This document shows positions 7,279 to 15,256 of a stretch of DNA of 49,476 nt, piece after piece. This stretch comes from JAFAZJ01 sp964437145 (lineage in GTDB: Bacteria > Pseudomonadota > Alphaproteobacteria > Reyranellales > Reyranellaceae): positions 1-49,476 of the forward strand of contig CAYTFW010000021.1 of the NCBI GenBank assembly GCA_964437145.1, read 5' to 3'. Numbering within the stretch: position 1 is the stretch's first letter; each line of letters begins with the position of its first letter. The notes under the pieces are model-generated. The model saw nothing but the letters and a program-made list of their open reading frames with translations, searched no databases and had not been told where the DNA came from. The translations under genes were made by a program, and so were the position numbers.

Positions 7279-9714
7279 ATGCTCGACATCGCACGCTCCG
7301 GGTCTGACGCCGTGCCGGCGCCGCTTGGTCCCGAGAAGCTGTTCCGCCGCGCCGATCTTTCCGGTCTGCCGTTCACGACGACACGGGATCTGGCGCCGGC
7401 GCCCATGCTCGCCGGTCAGCCTCGCGCCGAGGAGGCGATCAGGCTCGGTGCCGGGCTCAGCGCGCGCGGCTTCAACATCTTCGTCGCCGGCGCGACCCAG
7501 GCGCGTGTCGCGCCATCGCTTCGATCGGTGCTCCAGACCATGCCGCGGCCGACGAAGCCGCCCCAGGACTGGGTCTACGTCAACAACTTCAGCGCGCCGC
7601 ACAAGCCGACCGCCATCGCGCTGCCGCACGGACGCGCGCAATCCCTGCGGCAGGCCATGCGCAAGATGCTCGAGGATCTGCGCGTGACGTTGCCGGCGCT
7701 GTTCGAGAGCGAGGACTATCAGCGCCGCAGAAGCGCGATCGACGATACGCAGCGCGCCAGCACGCAGAAGGTATTCCAGGCGCTTGGCGAGAAGGCGAGC
7801 GCGCGCGGCCTCGCGATCATCCGCACGCCGATGGGATTCACCGTCGCGGCGATGGAGAACGGCCAGATCGTCGACGCCGAAGTCTTCAACAAGTGGCCCG
7901 AGGAGAAGCGGCGGACGACGCAGGAGGCCATCGCCGGAATCGAGCGCGAGATGGAGGAAAGCCTGCGATCCATCCCGCGCATCGAGAAGGAGCGCCGCGA
8001 CGCCGTGCTCGCGCTCGACCAGGAGACGGCGCGCTTCGCCATCAACCAGGAGATCGAGGAACTGCGCGTCGGGTTCGCCGAGCTGCCGCAGGTGCTCGGT
8101 CACATCGAGGCGACGCGCCAGGACATCCTGGACCACGTTCCGCTGTTCCTGGGACAGTCGGACGCGCCCCCCGCGACGCCTCACCAGACCATGGCCGCCG
8201 GCCAGTCGTTGGAGCGCTACGACATCAATGTCCTGGTCAGCAACGACACCGGCGGCGATGCGCCTGTCGTCGAGGAGCTCAACCCGACGCTGGGCAACCT
8301 GCTGGGTCGCGTCGAGCACCTGTCCTACCAGGGCGCGCTGGTGACGAACTTCCGGATGATACAGCCGGGCTCGCTGCATCGCGCCAACGGCGGCACGATC
8401 GTGATCGACGCCCGCAGCCTGTTCAGCGAACCCTATGCCTGGTCGGCGCTGAAGCGGGTCCTGGTGCGCCAGGAAATCGTGATCGAGGATCTCGCGCATA
8501 TCGTCGGCCTGATGTCGACGGCGACCCTGGAGCCCGGTCCGATCCCGATGGACGTCAAGGTGGTGCTGTTCGGCGAACGATACCTCTACTACCTGCTCGC
8601 CGCGCTCGATCCGGAATTCAAGATGCACTTCAAGATCCTCGCCGACCTCGACGACGAGCTCGACCGGACGGCCGAGGGCGAGGTCTTGCTGGCCCGTCTC
8701 ATCGGTGGATTGGCCAGCGAGGCCCATCTGCGGCCGCTCGACCGAGGCGGCGTCGAGGCGGCGATCGAACGCGCCGCGCGACTGGCGCAGGATGCGTCGA
8801 AGCTGTCGCTGCTCGTGGAGGACATCCACGATCTCGTGATCGAGGCCGATCATTGGGCGGCGACCGCCGGCCGCGACGTGATCAGCCGCGCCGATGTCGA
8901 GCGGGCGCTCAGCGGCCAGCATCGGCGGGCATCGCGCCTGGAAGAGCGAAGCCGCGAGATGATCCTGCGCGAGGTAGCGCTGGTGGCGACGCAAGGTGGC
9001 GCGATCGGCCAGGTCAACGGCCTGTCGGTCCTGGAAGTGGCCGGCCAGCCGTTCGGTCGACCGTCGCGCATCACGGCGCGGGTTGCCCCCGGCGCTGGCA
9101 AGATCGTCGACATCGAGCGGGAAGTGAAGCTCGGCGGCCCACTGCATTCGAAGGGCGTGCTGATCCTCTCGGGCTTCATGACCGGACGCTATGCGCTCGA
9201 CACGCCGATGTCGCTTCAGGCGACGCTGGTGTTCGAGCAATCCTATGGCGGCGTCGAGGGCGACAGCGCCTCGCTCGCCGAGTTGCTGGCGCTGCTGTCG
9301 GCGCTGTCGAACACCGCCCTGCGCCAGGATCTCGCCGTCACCGGGTCGGTGAACCAGCACGGCGAGGTGCAGGCCATTGGCGGCGTCAACGAGAAGATCG
9401 AGGGTTTCTTCGACGTCTGCGCCGCGCGCGGGCTGAGCGGCACACAGGGCGTGCTGATTCCGTCGTCGAACGCGCAACATCTCATGCTGCGGGCCGACGT
9501 CGTGCAAGCCTGCGCGGACGGCAAGTTCAGCGTCTACCCAGTCCGCACCGTCGACGAGGCGCTCGGCCTCATGACCGGCCGGCCCGCCGGCCGGCGCGAC
9601 GAGAATGGCCGCTTTCCCGAGGGCAGCGTCAACGCCGGCGTCGACGCGCGCCTCGTCGGATTCGCCGCCGCCCGCCGGGCGATGGCCGCCGGCCGAAAGG
9701 AGCAGGAAGCCTGA
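7279..9714 (+). CDS. Lon-like ATP-dependent protease family protein with degenerate P-loop
   Basis: An 811-aa protein of the AAA/Lon family (AAA_32 plus Lon C-terminal protease). The protease part has Ser663 in GDSAS and Lys706 in GGVNEKIEGFF. The 43-residue spacing equals that of E. coli Lon (Ser679, Lys722), so the Ser-Lys dyad looks intact. A long helical insert lies at about 120-280. At the place of the Walker A loop (FVAGATQARVAPS, residues 69-81) the GxxxxGK[ST] pattern is missing, and the Walker B region reads GGTIVIDARSLF. ATP use is therefore doubtful. It lies between DUF3775 and UspA-like genes, overlapping the latter by one base (TGATG). Likely role: protein quality control in stress. 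Confidence 0.88.
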   Translation: MLDIARSGSDAVPAPLGPEKLFRRADLSGLPFTTTRDLAPAPMLAGQPRAEEAIRLGAGLSARGFNIFVAGATQARVAPSLRSVLQTMPRPTKPPQDWVYVNNFSAPHKPTAIALPHGRAQSLRQAMRKMLEDLRVTLPALFESEDYQRRRSAIDDTQRASTQKVFQALGEKASARGLAIIRTPMGFTVAAMENGQIVDAEVFNKWPEEKRRTTQEAIAGIEREMEESLRSIPRIEKERRDAVLALDQETARFAINQEIEELRVGFAELPQVLGHIEATRQDILDHVPLFLGQSDAPPATPHQTMAAGQSLERYDINVLVSNDTGGDAPVVEELNPTLGNLLGRVEHLSYQGALVTNFRMIQPGSLHRANGGTIVIDARSLFSEPYAWSALKRVLVRQEIVIEDLAHIVGLMSTATLEPGPIPMDVKVVLFGERYLYYLLAALDPEFKMHFKILADLDDELDRTAEGEVLLARLIGGLASEAHLRPLDRGGVEAAIERAARLAQDASKLSLLVEDIHDLVIEADHWAATAGRDVISRADVERALSGQHRRASRLEERSREMILREVALVATQGGAIGQVNGLSVLEVAGQPFGRPSRITARVAPGAGKIVDIEREVKLGGPLHSKGVLILSGFMTGRYALDTPMSLQATLVFEQSYGGVEGDSASLAELLALLSALSNTALRQDLAVTGSVNQHGEVQAIGGVNEKIEGFFDVCAARGLSGTQGVLIPSSNAQHLMLRADVVQACADGKFSVYPVRTVDEALGLMTGRPAGRRDENGRFPEGSVNAGVDARLVGFAAARRAMAAGRKEQEA

Positions 9715-10469
9715 TGTCACCTGGCGTCGCGCCCCTGCGTTGCGTCATCCTCGACACCGGCGATGTCGATCGTCCGACGCTGCGGGCGGCCGCCGAATTC
9801 GCGCGCCTGCTGCGGCTCGAGATACTCGGCGTCTTCATCGAGGACCCCTCGCTGCTGGCGCTCGCCTCGCTGCCCTTCGCGCGCGAGCTGCGCATGCCCG
9901 AATACGGCTGGCAGGCGCTGATGCCGCAACGCCTGGATGAAGAGCTGCGCGTGGCCGGCCTGCGGGCTCGCGAGCGCTTCCGGGAGGAGATCGAGCTGCG
10001 CGGATTGCCGGGACGTTTCGAGGTGCGGCGAGGCGATCCGGCGACGCTGACGGAAGCGGTCGCGCAGCCGAGCGACGTGCTGATCGTCGCGGCCGAACCC
10101 CAGGCGGCCGGCGCGTTCGCGCCCGCCCACGCGCTCGTGCGGCGCGCGGCGCTGGCATCGGCGGCCTCGCTGCTGCTGCTGCCGCAGACGGGCATGGCCG
10201 GACCGGGGCCGGTCGCCGCCGTCGTGGACAGCGAAGCCGGCCCATGCTTCGAGCTGGCGTCCCGTATCGCCGCCGCGACTGGCGAAGTGGCCATCGCCGT
10301 GCCGCGAATGGACGACAGCTCGTCGGCGGCCTTGTCGGCGTCGCTGGCGCAGGCGCTTGGTCCACGAGGCGAGCGCCTGCTTGTCGTGCCGCGCGAGCTG
10401 GCGGCCCTCGACGCGCTGTTGTCGGTCGCGGCGGAACGTCGGATTCCGGTCCTCTTAGTGGCCGATTGA
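9714..10469 (+). CDS. UspA-like universal stress protein
   Basis: A 251-aa cytosolic protein whose ATG overlaps the stop of the Lon-like gene (TGATG), so translation is coupled. The first half follows the UspA pattern: a strand CVILDTG, a helix with AAEFARLLRLEILGVFIEDP, then GDPATLTEAVAQPSDVLIVA. The second half (AAVVDSEAGPCFELASRIAA, later LLVVPRELAALD) looks like a degenerate second copy. No clear GxxGxxxxGS ATP loop is visible. The stop overlaps the end of the convergent phosphoribosyltransferase gene by 15 bases. Annotation rests on overall pattern, so confidence is moderate. Confidence 0.65.
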   Translation: MSPGVAPLRCVILDTGDVDRPTLRAAAEFARLLRLEILGVFIEDPSLLALASLPFARELRMPEYGWQALMPQRLDEELRVAGLRARERFREEIELRGLPGRFEVRRGDPATLTEAVAQPSDVLIVAAEPQAAGAFAPAHALVRRAALASAASLLLLPQTGMAGPGPVAAVVDSEAGPCFELASRIAAATGEVAIAVPRMDDSSSAALSASLAQALGPRGERLLVVPRELAALDALLSVAAERRIPVLLVAD

Positions 10470-11138
10470 TGGGCCGGGGCTCGCCGCGGCCTGGCGGGCA
10501 TGGCGCCTCAGGATTTCCCGCACCTCATCGTCGCGCACCTGGGAAAAGTCGACGTAGTGGCGGCCGACCGAATCGAGATCCTCCGGTTCCTCGACGCAGA
10601 CGACATCCCCGAACTCGCGCCGCAGGTCCGCCGCGATGTCGTGCGCCATCACCGGAGCCGCTATCACGACCCGACCGGCGCGCCGTTTTTCCACCGCCCG
10701 CGCGGCCGCGCGCATGGTCATGCCCGTGGCGATGCCGTCGTCGACCAGGATCACCGTGCGATTCTCGATATCGATGGGAGCCCGATCGCCGCGATAGGCG
10801 CGGCGGCGCCGCTCCAGCTCGACGAGCTCGCGGCGCTTGGCCTTCTCGAAATCGTCGTTCGGCACGCGCAACGCACGGATCACCGCCTCGTTGCGCACGA
10901 CGACCGGCGGGTCGCCCTCGGCGATCGCGCCCATCGCATATTCAGGCTGACGGGGCACGCCGATCTTGCGCACGAGGACCAGGTCGAGCGGCGCCGCCAG
11001 CGCGCTGGCGATCTCGCCGGCGACGGGCACGCCACCGCGCGGCAAGGCAAGAACGACGGGCCGCGCGCCGGCAACGTCGGCCAGCGCCTTGGCCAGCCGC
11101 TGGCCGGCATCCTTCCTGTCGCGGAACGCCGCCGTCAT
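10455..11138 (-). CDS. phosphoribosyltransferase family protein
   Basis: A 227-aa type I phosphoribosyltransferase. The PRPP loop is VILVDDGIATGMTMRAA near residue 120, and ALPRGGVPVAGEIA near residue 30 is the usual first loop, with VLVRKIGVP behind it. I chose the ATG at 11138 with the GAGGCGG ribosome site; the ORF continues upstream without one. Proteins of this type accompany dormancy genes in mycobacteria (Rv0571c group) and are of unknown substrate. Its ATG overlaps the stop of a 47-aa reading frame (ATGA), so the two are translationally coupled and probably share the box at 11335. Confidence 0.9.
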   Translation of the reverse strand: MTAAFRDRKDAGQRLAKALADVAGARPVVLALPRGGVPVAGEIASALAAPLDLVLVRKIGVPRQPEYAMGAIAEGDPPVVVRNEAVIRALRVPNDDFEKAKRRELVELERRRRAYRGDRAPIDIENRTVILVDDGIATGMTMRAAARAVEKRRAGRVVIAAPVMAHDIAADLRREFGDVVCVEEPEDLDSVGRHYVDFSQVRDDEVREILRRHARQAAASPGPSIGH

Positions 11139-11278
11139 CGACCCGCCTCGGCTCGTTCGCGGGCGAGCGCCCGCGGACACGCGGCGCGCCTCGCGCGGTC
11201 GATCACGTCGTCCCGGTCGCGCCGGACATCATCGGCCTCGGCGCATGGAGCGATCGTCGTCGAGTTGCCCTGCCCCAT
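11135..11278 (-). CDS. 47-aa peptide upstream of the phosphoribosyltransferase
   Basis: A reading frame from the ATG at 11278 to a TGA that overlaps the next start as ATGA. A strong GGGAGG ribosome site stands at ideal distance. The peptide begins MGQGNSTTIAPCAEADDVRR and is rich in Arg, Asp and Ala with two Cys; it is predicted soluble. A perfect FNR/FixK box lies 57 nt upstream. It is either a small protein of the stress operon or a leader for coupled translation. I do not recognise it. Confidence 0.6.
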   Translation of the reverse strand: MGQGNSTTIAPCAEADDVRRDRDDVIDRARRAACPRALARERAEAGR

Positions 11279-11334
11279 GACGCCTCCCGCGGCTGATCAT
11301 CGGCGCCATCTTCCTGATCAGTCCTGGAGGGGCA

Positions 11335-11348
11335 TTGATGCCGATCAA
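11335..11348. promoter_or_regulatory. perfect FNR/FixK-type box upstream of the phosphoribosyltransferase operon
   Basis: TTGATGCCGATCAA, a perfect TTGAT-N4-ATCAA site. Its centre is 63 nt before the ATG of the 47-aa peptide. The neighbour on the other side ends here rather than starts, so the site can only serve the minus-strand operon. Confidence 0.7.
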
Positions 11349-11387
11349 CAGCGCGCGAACCCGGCGAAGGCGATCGTTTCGCGCGCC

Positions 11388-12512
11388 CTACACCCGCTCC
11401 AGGATCGACAGCCCCCTGATGCGATCGATCAGGTAGATCAGGCCGCGATCATCGACATAGACGTCGTTGCTGCAGACGCGGTCGGCGCCCGGCGGCACGT
11501 CGGGCATCCACCACGCGGCCTGCTTGATCGACAGCGGGTTGGAAATATCGATCACCTGGAGCCCATTGGCGAACCAGGCGGCGGGCACCTCGTTGCCGAC
11601 GATGGTCTCGACGGTCTGGTGGCAGGCCGTCATCAGCGGCGTCTCGACGCCGACCAGCTCGGGCAGCTGGAAGCAGCTCACCGGCACCGGGCGGCTCTCG
11701 TCGGTGATGTTCACCATCCAGACCGCCGCCGGCAGTTGGGGCGAGAGGGTCGTATCGAGCGGCTGCACGTGCTCGTCGGCGACCAGCATCCAGCGATGGC
11801 CCGCGATCGGCGCGTCGATCGGCACCAGGCTGTGCGTGGGCCAGCCAAAGGGCGGGCTCCAGTCGATGCGCGAGACCAGTTTCGGCTTGCTCATGTCGGC
11901 GATGTCGAGGATGACGCCGCCGCCGTACCAGTAGCTGACATAGAGCCGATCGCCGCGGCGGATCGGATGGTGGCAGCGGTGGTTCTTCGCCTGCCAGTCG
12001 GGCTTTTCGCCGCCGGCGATCCACTGCCCCTCCATCCACCAGCGGCCGACCTCTTCGGGCTTGGTCGGATCCTTCAGGTCGAGGATCATGACGATGGTGC
12101 CGAGCCAGCCATCCTGTTCCGTGGAGATATAGGCGTAGCGGCCATCGAAGGTGAACCGGTGCACACCCGTGCCATCGCAGTGCCAGTGGCAGATATCGCG
12201 CGGCGTGTCAGGCCGGCTGACGTCGAAGATGCGCAGGCCGACGAAATCGTCCTCGGGCATCTGCCCCCGCGCACGTTCGCGGTTCACCACCATGATGCCG
12301 TTGGCCACGCGCACCTTGTGCGAATGCAGCCCCGGCGGAATGTCGATCGAGGCGACGATCCTGGGGTTCTTCGGATCGCGCACGTCGATCACCGACGTGC
12401 CGTGCGGTTGCGTCATATGGCCGACGTACGCGTAGCTGCCATCGGTGACGACCTGGCCGCCGCCAGCGATATCGAGCCACGCGACCTCGCGAATGCCGGA
12501 ACCGTGACCCAT
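11388..12512 (-). CDS. LVIVD-repeat beta-propeller protein
   Basis: A 374-aa protein made of LVIVD-type blades: TSVIDVRDPKNPRIVASIDIP, LRIFDVSRPDTPRDI, VMILDLKDPTKPEEVGRWW, GVILDIADMSKPKLVSRI, LQVIDISNPLSIKQAAWW. These repeats form a beta-propeller, often of secreted or surface proteins, but no signal peptide is visible here. Many His, Asp and Trp residues (HWHCDGTGVHRF, KNHRCHHPIRRGDR) could build a metal or substrate site. I chose the ATG at 12512 because GGGAGA stands in front; the ORF reaches 20 residues further without a ribosome site. Enzymatic role unknown. Confidence 0.85.
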   Translation of the reverse strand: MGHGSGIREVAWLDIAGGGQVVTDGSYAYVGHMTQPHGTSVIDVRDPKNPRIVASIDIPPGLHSHKVRVANGIMVVNRERARGQMPEDDFVGLRIFDVSRPDTPRDICHWHCDGTGVHRFTFDGRYAYISTEQDGWLGTIVMILDLKDPTKPEEVGRWWMEGQWIAGGEKPDWQAKNHRCHHPIRRGDRLYVSYWYGGGVILDIADMSKPKLVSRIDWSPPFGWPTHSLVPIDAPIAGHRWMLVADEHVQPLDTTLSPQLPAAVWMVNITDESRPVPVSCFQLPELVGVETPLMTACHQTVETIVGNEVPAAWFANGLQVIDISNPLSIKQAAWWMPDVPPGADRVCSNDVYVDDRGLIYLIDRIRGLSILERV

Positions 12513-12653
12513 GGCGGTTTCTCCCAACAAGCCGGCGCGTCGCCTCTCGTCGTCCCCGATTCGGGCGATCATTCGCTTGGTTCAGGATAATGTACACTAG
12601 CGCCCATAACGACCATAAAGCTGGACGCTCTGAAGGAAAGGCCGGAGGTGACT

Positions 12654-13016
12654 GTGAAGAATCTTGCGACGGTGATGGCCTCGATCATCCTCGCGTGGGC
12701 GCTGGGATCGGGCGGCGCGATGGCGGAGACGTGCTTCGAGACCCGGTTCAGCCAGATCAACCAGACGATCAATATCGCCGCGAACGACTCGAACGCCCCC
12801 GTCCGATACAAGCTGTGTCTGACCGGCGAACGCATCGCCAGCGCCGACATTCTCAATCCCGGCAACGTTCTGATCACGATCGAGTCGCCTGCCGATGGAG
12901 AGGAAGGCGGATGCGCCTTCGTCATTTCTAACCGATCGCTGGCCGCCCGACTGATCACCTATGAGGGCTCGACGACCAAGGCGAACGCCACGTTGAACGT
13001 GTGCGTGCTGCCGTAG
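12654..13016 (+). CDS. secreted hypothetical protein
   Basis: A 120-aa protein with a signal peptide (MKNLATVMASIILAWALG, cleavage near AMAE). The mature part has four Cys (ETCFETRF, YKLCLTGE, GGCAFVIS, LNVCVLP) that could make two disulfides, and a beta-rich pattern. I prefer the GTG at 12654, since GGAGGTGA is a full anti-Shine-Dalgarno match five bases before it. A GTG six bases upstream is the alternative. A strong hairpin repeat lies seven bases after the stop and may end transcription. No family recognised. Confidence 0.72.
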   Translation: MKNLATVMASIILAWALGSGGAMAETCFETRFSQINQTINIAANDSNAPVRYKLCLTGERIASADILNPGNVLITIESPADGEEGGCAFVISNRSLAARLITYEGSTTKANATLNVCVLP

Positions 13017-13022
13017 CCCCGC

Positions 13023-13092
13023 CTGTCATCCCGAGCGTAGCGAGGGATCCAGGGTCGGCCGCCTGGATCCCTCGCTGCGCTCGGGATGACAG
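13023..13092. repeat. palindromic repeat, family A copy 1
   Basis: Inverted repeat with arms of about 27 bases (CTGTCATCCCGAGCGTAGCG on the left, its near-complement ending GATGACAG on the right) and a 16-base loop. Close copies lie at 38954-39023 and 41890-41958. One arm pair differs by one base here (TAG against the expected CAG). It sits right after a stop codon and may work as a terminator. Confidence 0.9.
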
Positions 13093-13146
13093 CTGAGGCC
13101 CGCGCGCTGTTGCGGTCGGGGCTCAGGAGATGCCAAGCTCGCGCGC

Positions 13147-14406
13147 ATGGACATCACGACCTCAAACGCACTGTCACAACACATCTCCGACGCCGCGCTC
13201 AGGATCGAGGACAAGGTCATCGCCTGGCGCCGCGACATCCATCAGAACCCCGAGCTGTCCTACCAGGAGACGCGCACCGCGGCGCTGGCGGCGGAGCACC
13301 TGACGGCGCTGGGCTACGAGGTGCAGACGGGCGTCGGCATCACCGGCGTGGTCGGCGTACTGAAGGGCGGCAAGCCGGGCGGCGTGGTGGCTTTGCGCGC
13401 CGATATGGACGCGCTGCCGGTCGAGGAGCGCGTCGACCTGCCCTTCGCCTCGAAGGCCACGGCCGAGTATCTCGGCCAGACCGTGCCTGTCATGCACGCC
13501 TGCGGCCACGACTGCCACGTCGCCATCCTGATGGGCGTGGCCGAGATCCTCGCCGGCATGAAGGACGAGATCCCCGGCACGGTGAAGCTGATCTTCCAGC
13601 CCAACGAGGAAGGCTCCAACGACGGCCGTCCCTCGGGCGCCAAGGCGATGATCGCCGATGGCGCGATGGCCAATCCCGCGCCGTCCGCCGTGTTCGGCCT
13701 GCACGTCACCTCGGGCCAGCGCTCGGGCGCGATCGCGCTTCGGCCCGGCGGGCTGATGGCCAGCGCCGATCGCATCAAGATCGATGTCGAGGGCCGCCAG
13801 ACGCACGGCTCGATGCCGTGGCGCGGCGTCGACCCTGTCGTGACGTCGGCGCAGATCATCCTGGCGCTGCAGACCATCGTCAGCCGTCAGCTCGATCCCA
13901 CCATCTCGCCGGCCGTGGTTTCGGTCTCGACCATCCATGGCGGCGTGCGCAACAACATCCTGCCCGACTCGGTCTCGATGGAAGGCACGGTGCGCGCCCA
14001 CGACGAGCGCGTGCGCGCCGAGATCTGGAAGCGCATCGACAAGACCGCCAGCACCATCGCCGAGGCCGCCGGCGCCAAGGCCAAGGTCACGGTCTTCGAG
14101 GGCGTGCCGGTCACCTACAACGATCCCGCGCTGACCGACTGGGGCACGGCCAGCCTCAAGGACGGCCTCGACACGCAACGCGTCAGCGAGAGCAGACCGG
14201 CGATGGGCGCGGAGGACTTCTCCTACCTGGCGCAGGTCGTGCCGGGCATGTTCTTCTTCCTCGGCATCACGCCGCCGGACGAAGACCCGCGCCAGGCGCC
14301 GGCCAACCACTCGCCGCTGTTCCACGTGCACGAGCCGGCGCTGAAATACGGCGTGCGCGCCATGGCCTATCTCGCGGTCGACTATCTCCGGCGGGGCGTG
14401 CGGTAG
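13147..14406 (+). CDS. M20 family metallo-amidohydrolase (hippurate/N-acyl-amino acid hydrolase type)
   Basis: A 419-aa dinuclear zinc hydrolase that should split N-acyl amino acids or similar amides in the cytosol. The catalytic core has ADMDALPV near residue 85, metal ligands Cys119, His121, Asp122 and His124 in HACGHDCH, and the general base pair Glu154-Glu155 in PNEEGSNDG. The dimerisation domain starts near residue 200 (GLMASADRIKIDVEGRQTHG). The last ligand region is GAEDFSYL and the C-terminal NHSPLFHVHE. Length and order are typical of the hippurate hydrolase group. No operon partner. Confidence 0.93.
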   Translation: MDITTSNALSQHISDAALRIEDKVIAWRRDIHQNPELSYQETRTAALAAEHLTALGYEVQTGVGITGVVGVLKGGKPGGVVALRADMDALPVEERVDLPFASKATAEYLGQTVPVMHACGHDCHVAILMGVAEILAGMKDEIPGTVKLIFQPNEEGSNDGRPSGAKAMIADGAMANPAPSAVFGLHVTSGQRSGAIALRPGGLMASADRIKIDVEGRQTHGSMPWRGVDPVVTSAQIILALQTIVSRQLDPTISPAVVSVSTIHGGVRNNILPDSVSMEGTVRAHDERVRAEIWKRIDKTASTIAEAAGAKAKVTVFEGVPVTYNDPALTDWGTASLKDGLDTQRVSESRPAMGAEDFSYLAQVVPGMFFFLGITPPDEDPRQAPANHSPLFHVHEPALKYGVRAMAYLAVDYLRRGVR

Positions 14407-14460
14407 CGTCCCGCCGGCGTCCTGAAGGAATTCTTCCGCCAATCCTCAAGGCCGGCCGCC

Positions 14461-14751
14461 CTACGCTGCGAGCGCGCGCCTGACCGCCTCGGGCTCGTGC
14501 TCGACGATCTTCAGCAGGATGCGCGCGGAGCGGTCCGGCGTACGACGGCCGATCTCCCACTCCTTCACCGCGTCGGGCGAGAAACCGAAGCGGTTGGCGA
14601 ACTCGACGCGCGTCAACGCGAGCCGCTTGCGGATGGCGCGCACGTTCACCGCGTCCGGCACATGCGCCACGAAACCTTTGTCCGTTTCGCCGCGCGCGAA
14701 GGCTCGCGCCTTGCGTACGCTGGCGATGATCCGGCTACCGGCCTTCGACAT
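14461..14751 (-). CDS. HigA-type antitoxin (XRE helix-turn-helix)
   Basis: A 96-aa DNA-binding antitoxin. The helix-turn-helix covers residues 36-85 (VRAIRKRLALTRVEFANRFG, FSPDAVKEWEIGRRTPD, ARILLKIVEHEPEAV). This arrangement, with a flexible N-terminus and a C-terminal HTH, is that of HigA-2/MqsA-like antitoxins. The gene overlaps the preceding toxin gene by 17 bases, which couples their translation. It should neutralise the toxin and repress the promoter through the palindromes at 15107 and 15142. Confidence 0.9.
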   Translation of the reverse strand: MSKAGSRIIASVRKARAFARGETDKGFVAHVPDAVNVRAIRKRLALTRVEFANRFGFSPDAVKEWEIGRRTPDRSARILLKIVEHEPEAVRRALAA

Positions 14752-15097
14752 GTCGTTTCGCTCCTTCGCGATACTCGCGCGCGAGATGCGACAGCTCCTC
14801 GCGCAGCTCGTTGATCTCCGCCTTGCTCAAGTTGACGCGATCGCCCTTCTTGAAAACGTTGAGCAGGAACACCGGAAGGTCGCCCCCGCCATAGTAGGTC
14901 ACGACGCGGTAGCCGCCGCTCTTTCCGCGGCCCGGCGCCGCGAACCTGATCTTGCGGGCGCCGCCGGAGCCGACGATGAGATCGCCCGCCGTGGGATTCG
15001 CGGCGAGGTGATCGACGATCGATCGCCGATCCTCGACGCCTATCCCGGCGGCCTTGGCGTCGGTGAGATAGTCTGGCGTCTCGACGACCGTCCACAT
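14735..15097 (-). CDS. RelE/HigB-type toxin
   Basis: A 120-aa protein of the HigB-2 branch of the RelE superfamily, translation-dependent mRNA endonucleases. Marks are DYLTDAKAAGIGVEDRRSIVDHLAANPTAG in the helical start, then GARKIRFAAPGRGKSGGYRVV and VFLLNVFKKGDRVNLSKAE. The Arg and Lys residues of the strand region (RKIRF, RGKSGGYR, KKGD) are those expected at the RNA cut site. Toxin before antitoxin is the usual order in higBA loci. Start at ATG 15097, ten bases from a palindrome that should be the operator. Confidence 0.9.
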   Translation of the reverse strand: MWTVVETPDYLTDAKAAGIGVEDRRSIVDHLAANPTAGDLIVGSGGARKIRFAAPGRGKSGGYRVVTYYGGGDLPVFLLNVFKKGDRVNLSKAEINELREELSHLAREYREGAKRHVEGR

Positions 15098-15106
15098 CGC
15101 CGCTAG

Positions 15107-15156
15107 GGTGGCATTGCCACCGTAGTGGCGTCAAGCGGATTGAGTGGCAATGCCCC
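15107..15156. promoter_or_regulatory. twin palindromic operator of the higBA-like locus
   Basis: GGTGGCATTGCCACC at 15107-15121 is a perfect palindrome around one base. A second, weaker copy (AGTGGCAATGCCCCC) lies at 15142-15156, 35 bases centre to centre. The position just before the toxin start is where HigA-type repressors bind. Confidence 0.65.
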
Positions 15157-15256
15157 CCACCCCTTTGCGGCGAGCCCAACCAGCCAATCGCTCGACCGCC
15201 CAGCGGCCCGACTCATCGCGTTTCAGATATCGCGGAAGGCAGACCGTTGCCCGCCT

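Noticed and set aside
7893..9713. Long N-terminal extension of the UspA-like protein in the +1 frame of the Lon-like gene
   Set aside because: The real start is the ATG overlapping the Lon-like stop; the upstream part is an out-of-frame shadow.
6784..9720. A 978-codon open frame on the minus strand opposite the Lon-like gene
   Set aside because: It is a shadow frame caused by GC-rich third positions; the plus strand has clear protease motifs, operon structure and ribosome sites.
10500..12590. A 696-codon plus-strand frame
   Set aside because: It runs antisense to both the phosphoribosyltransferase and the LVIVD-repeat gene, has no ribosome site and a His/Asp/Arg-rich shadow composition.
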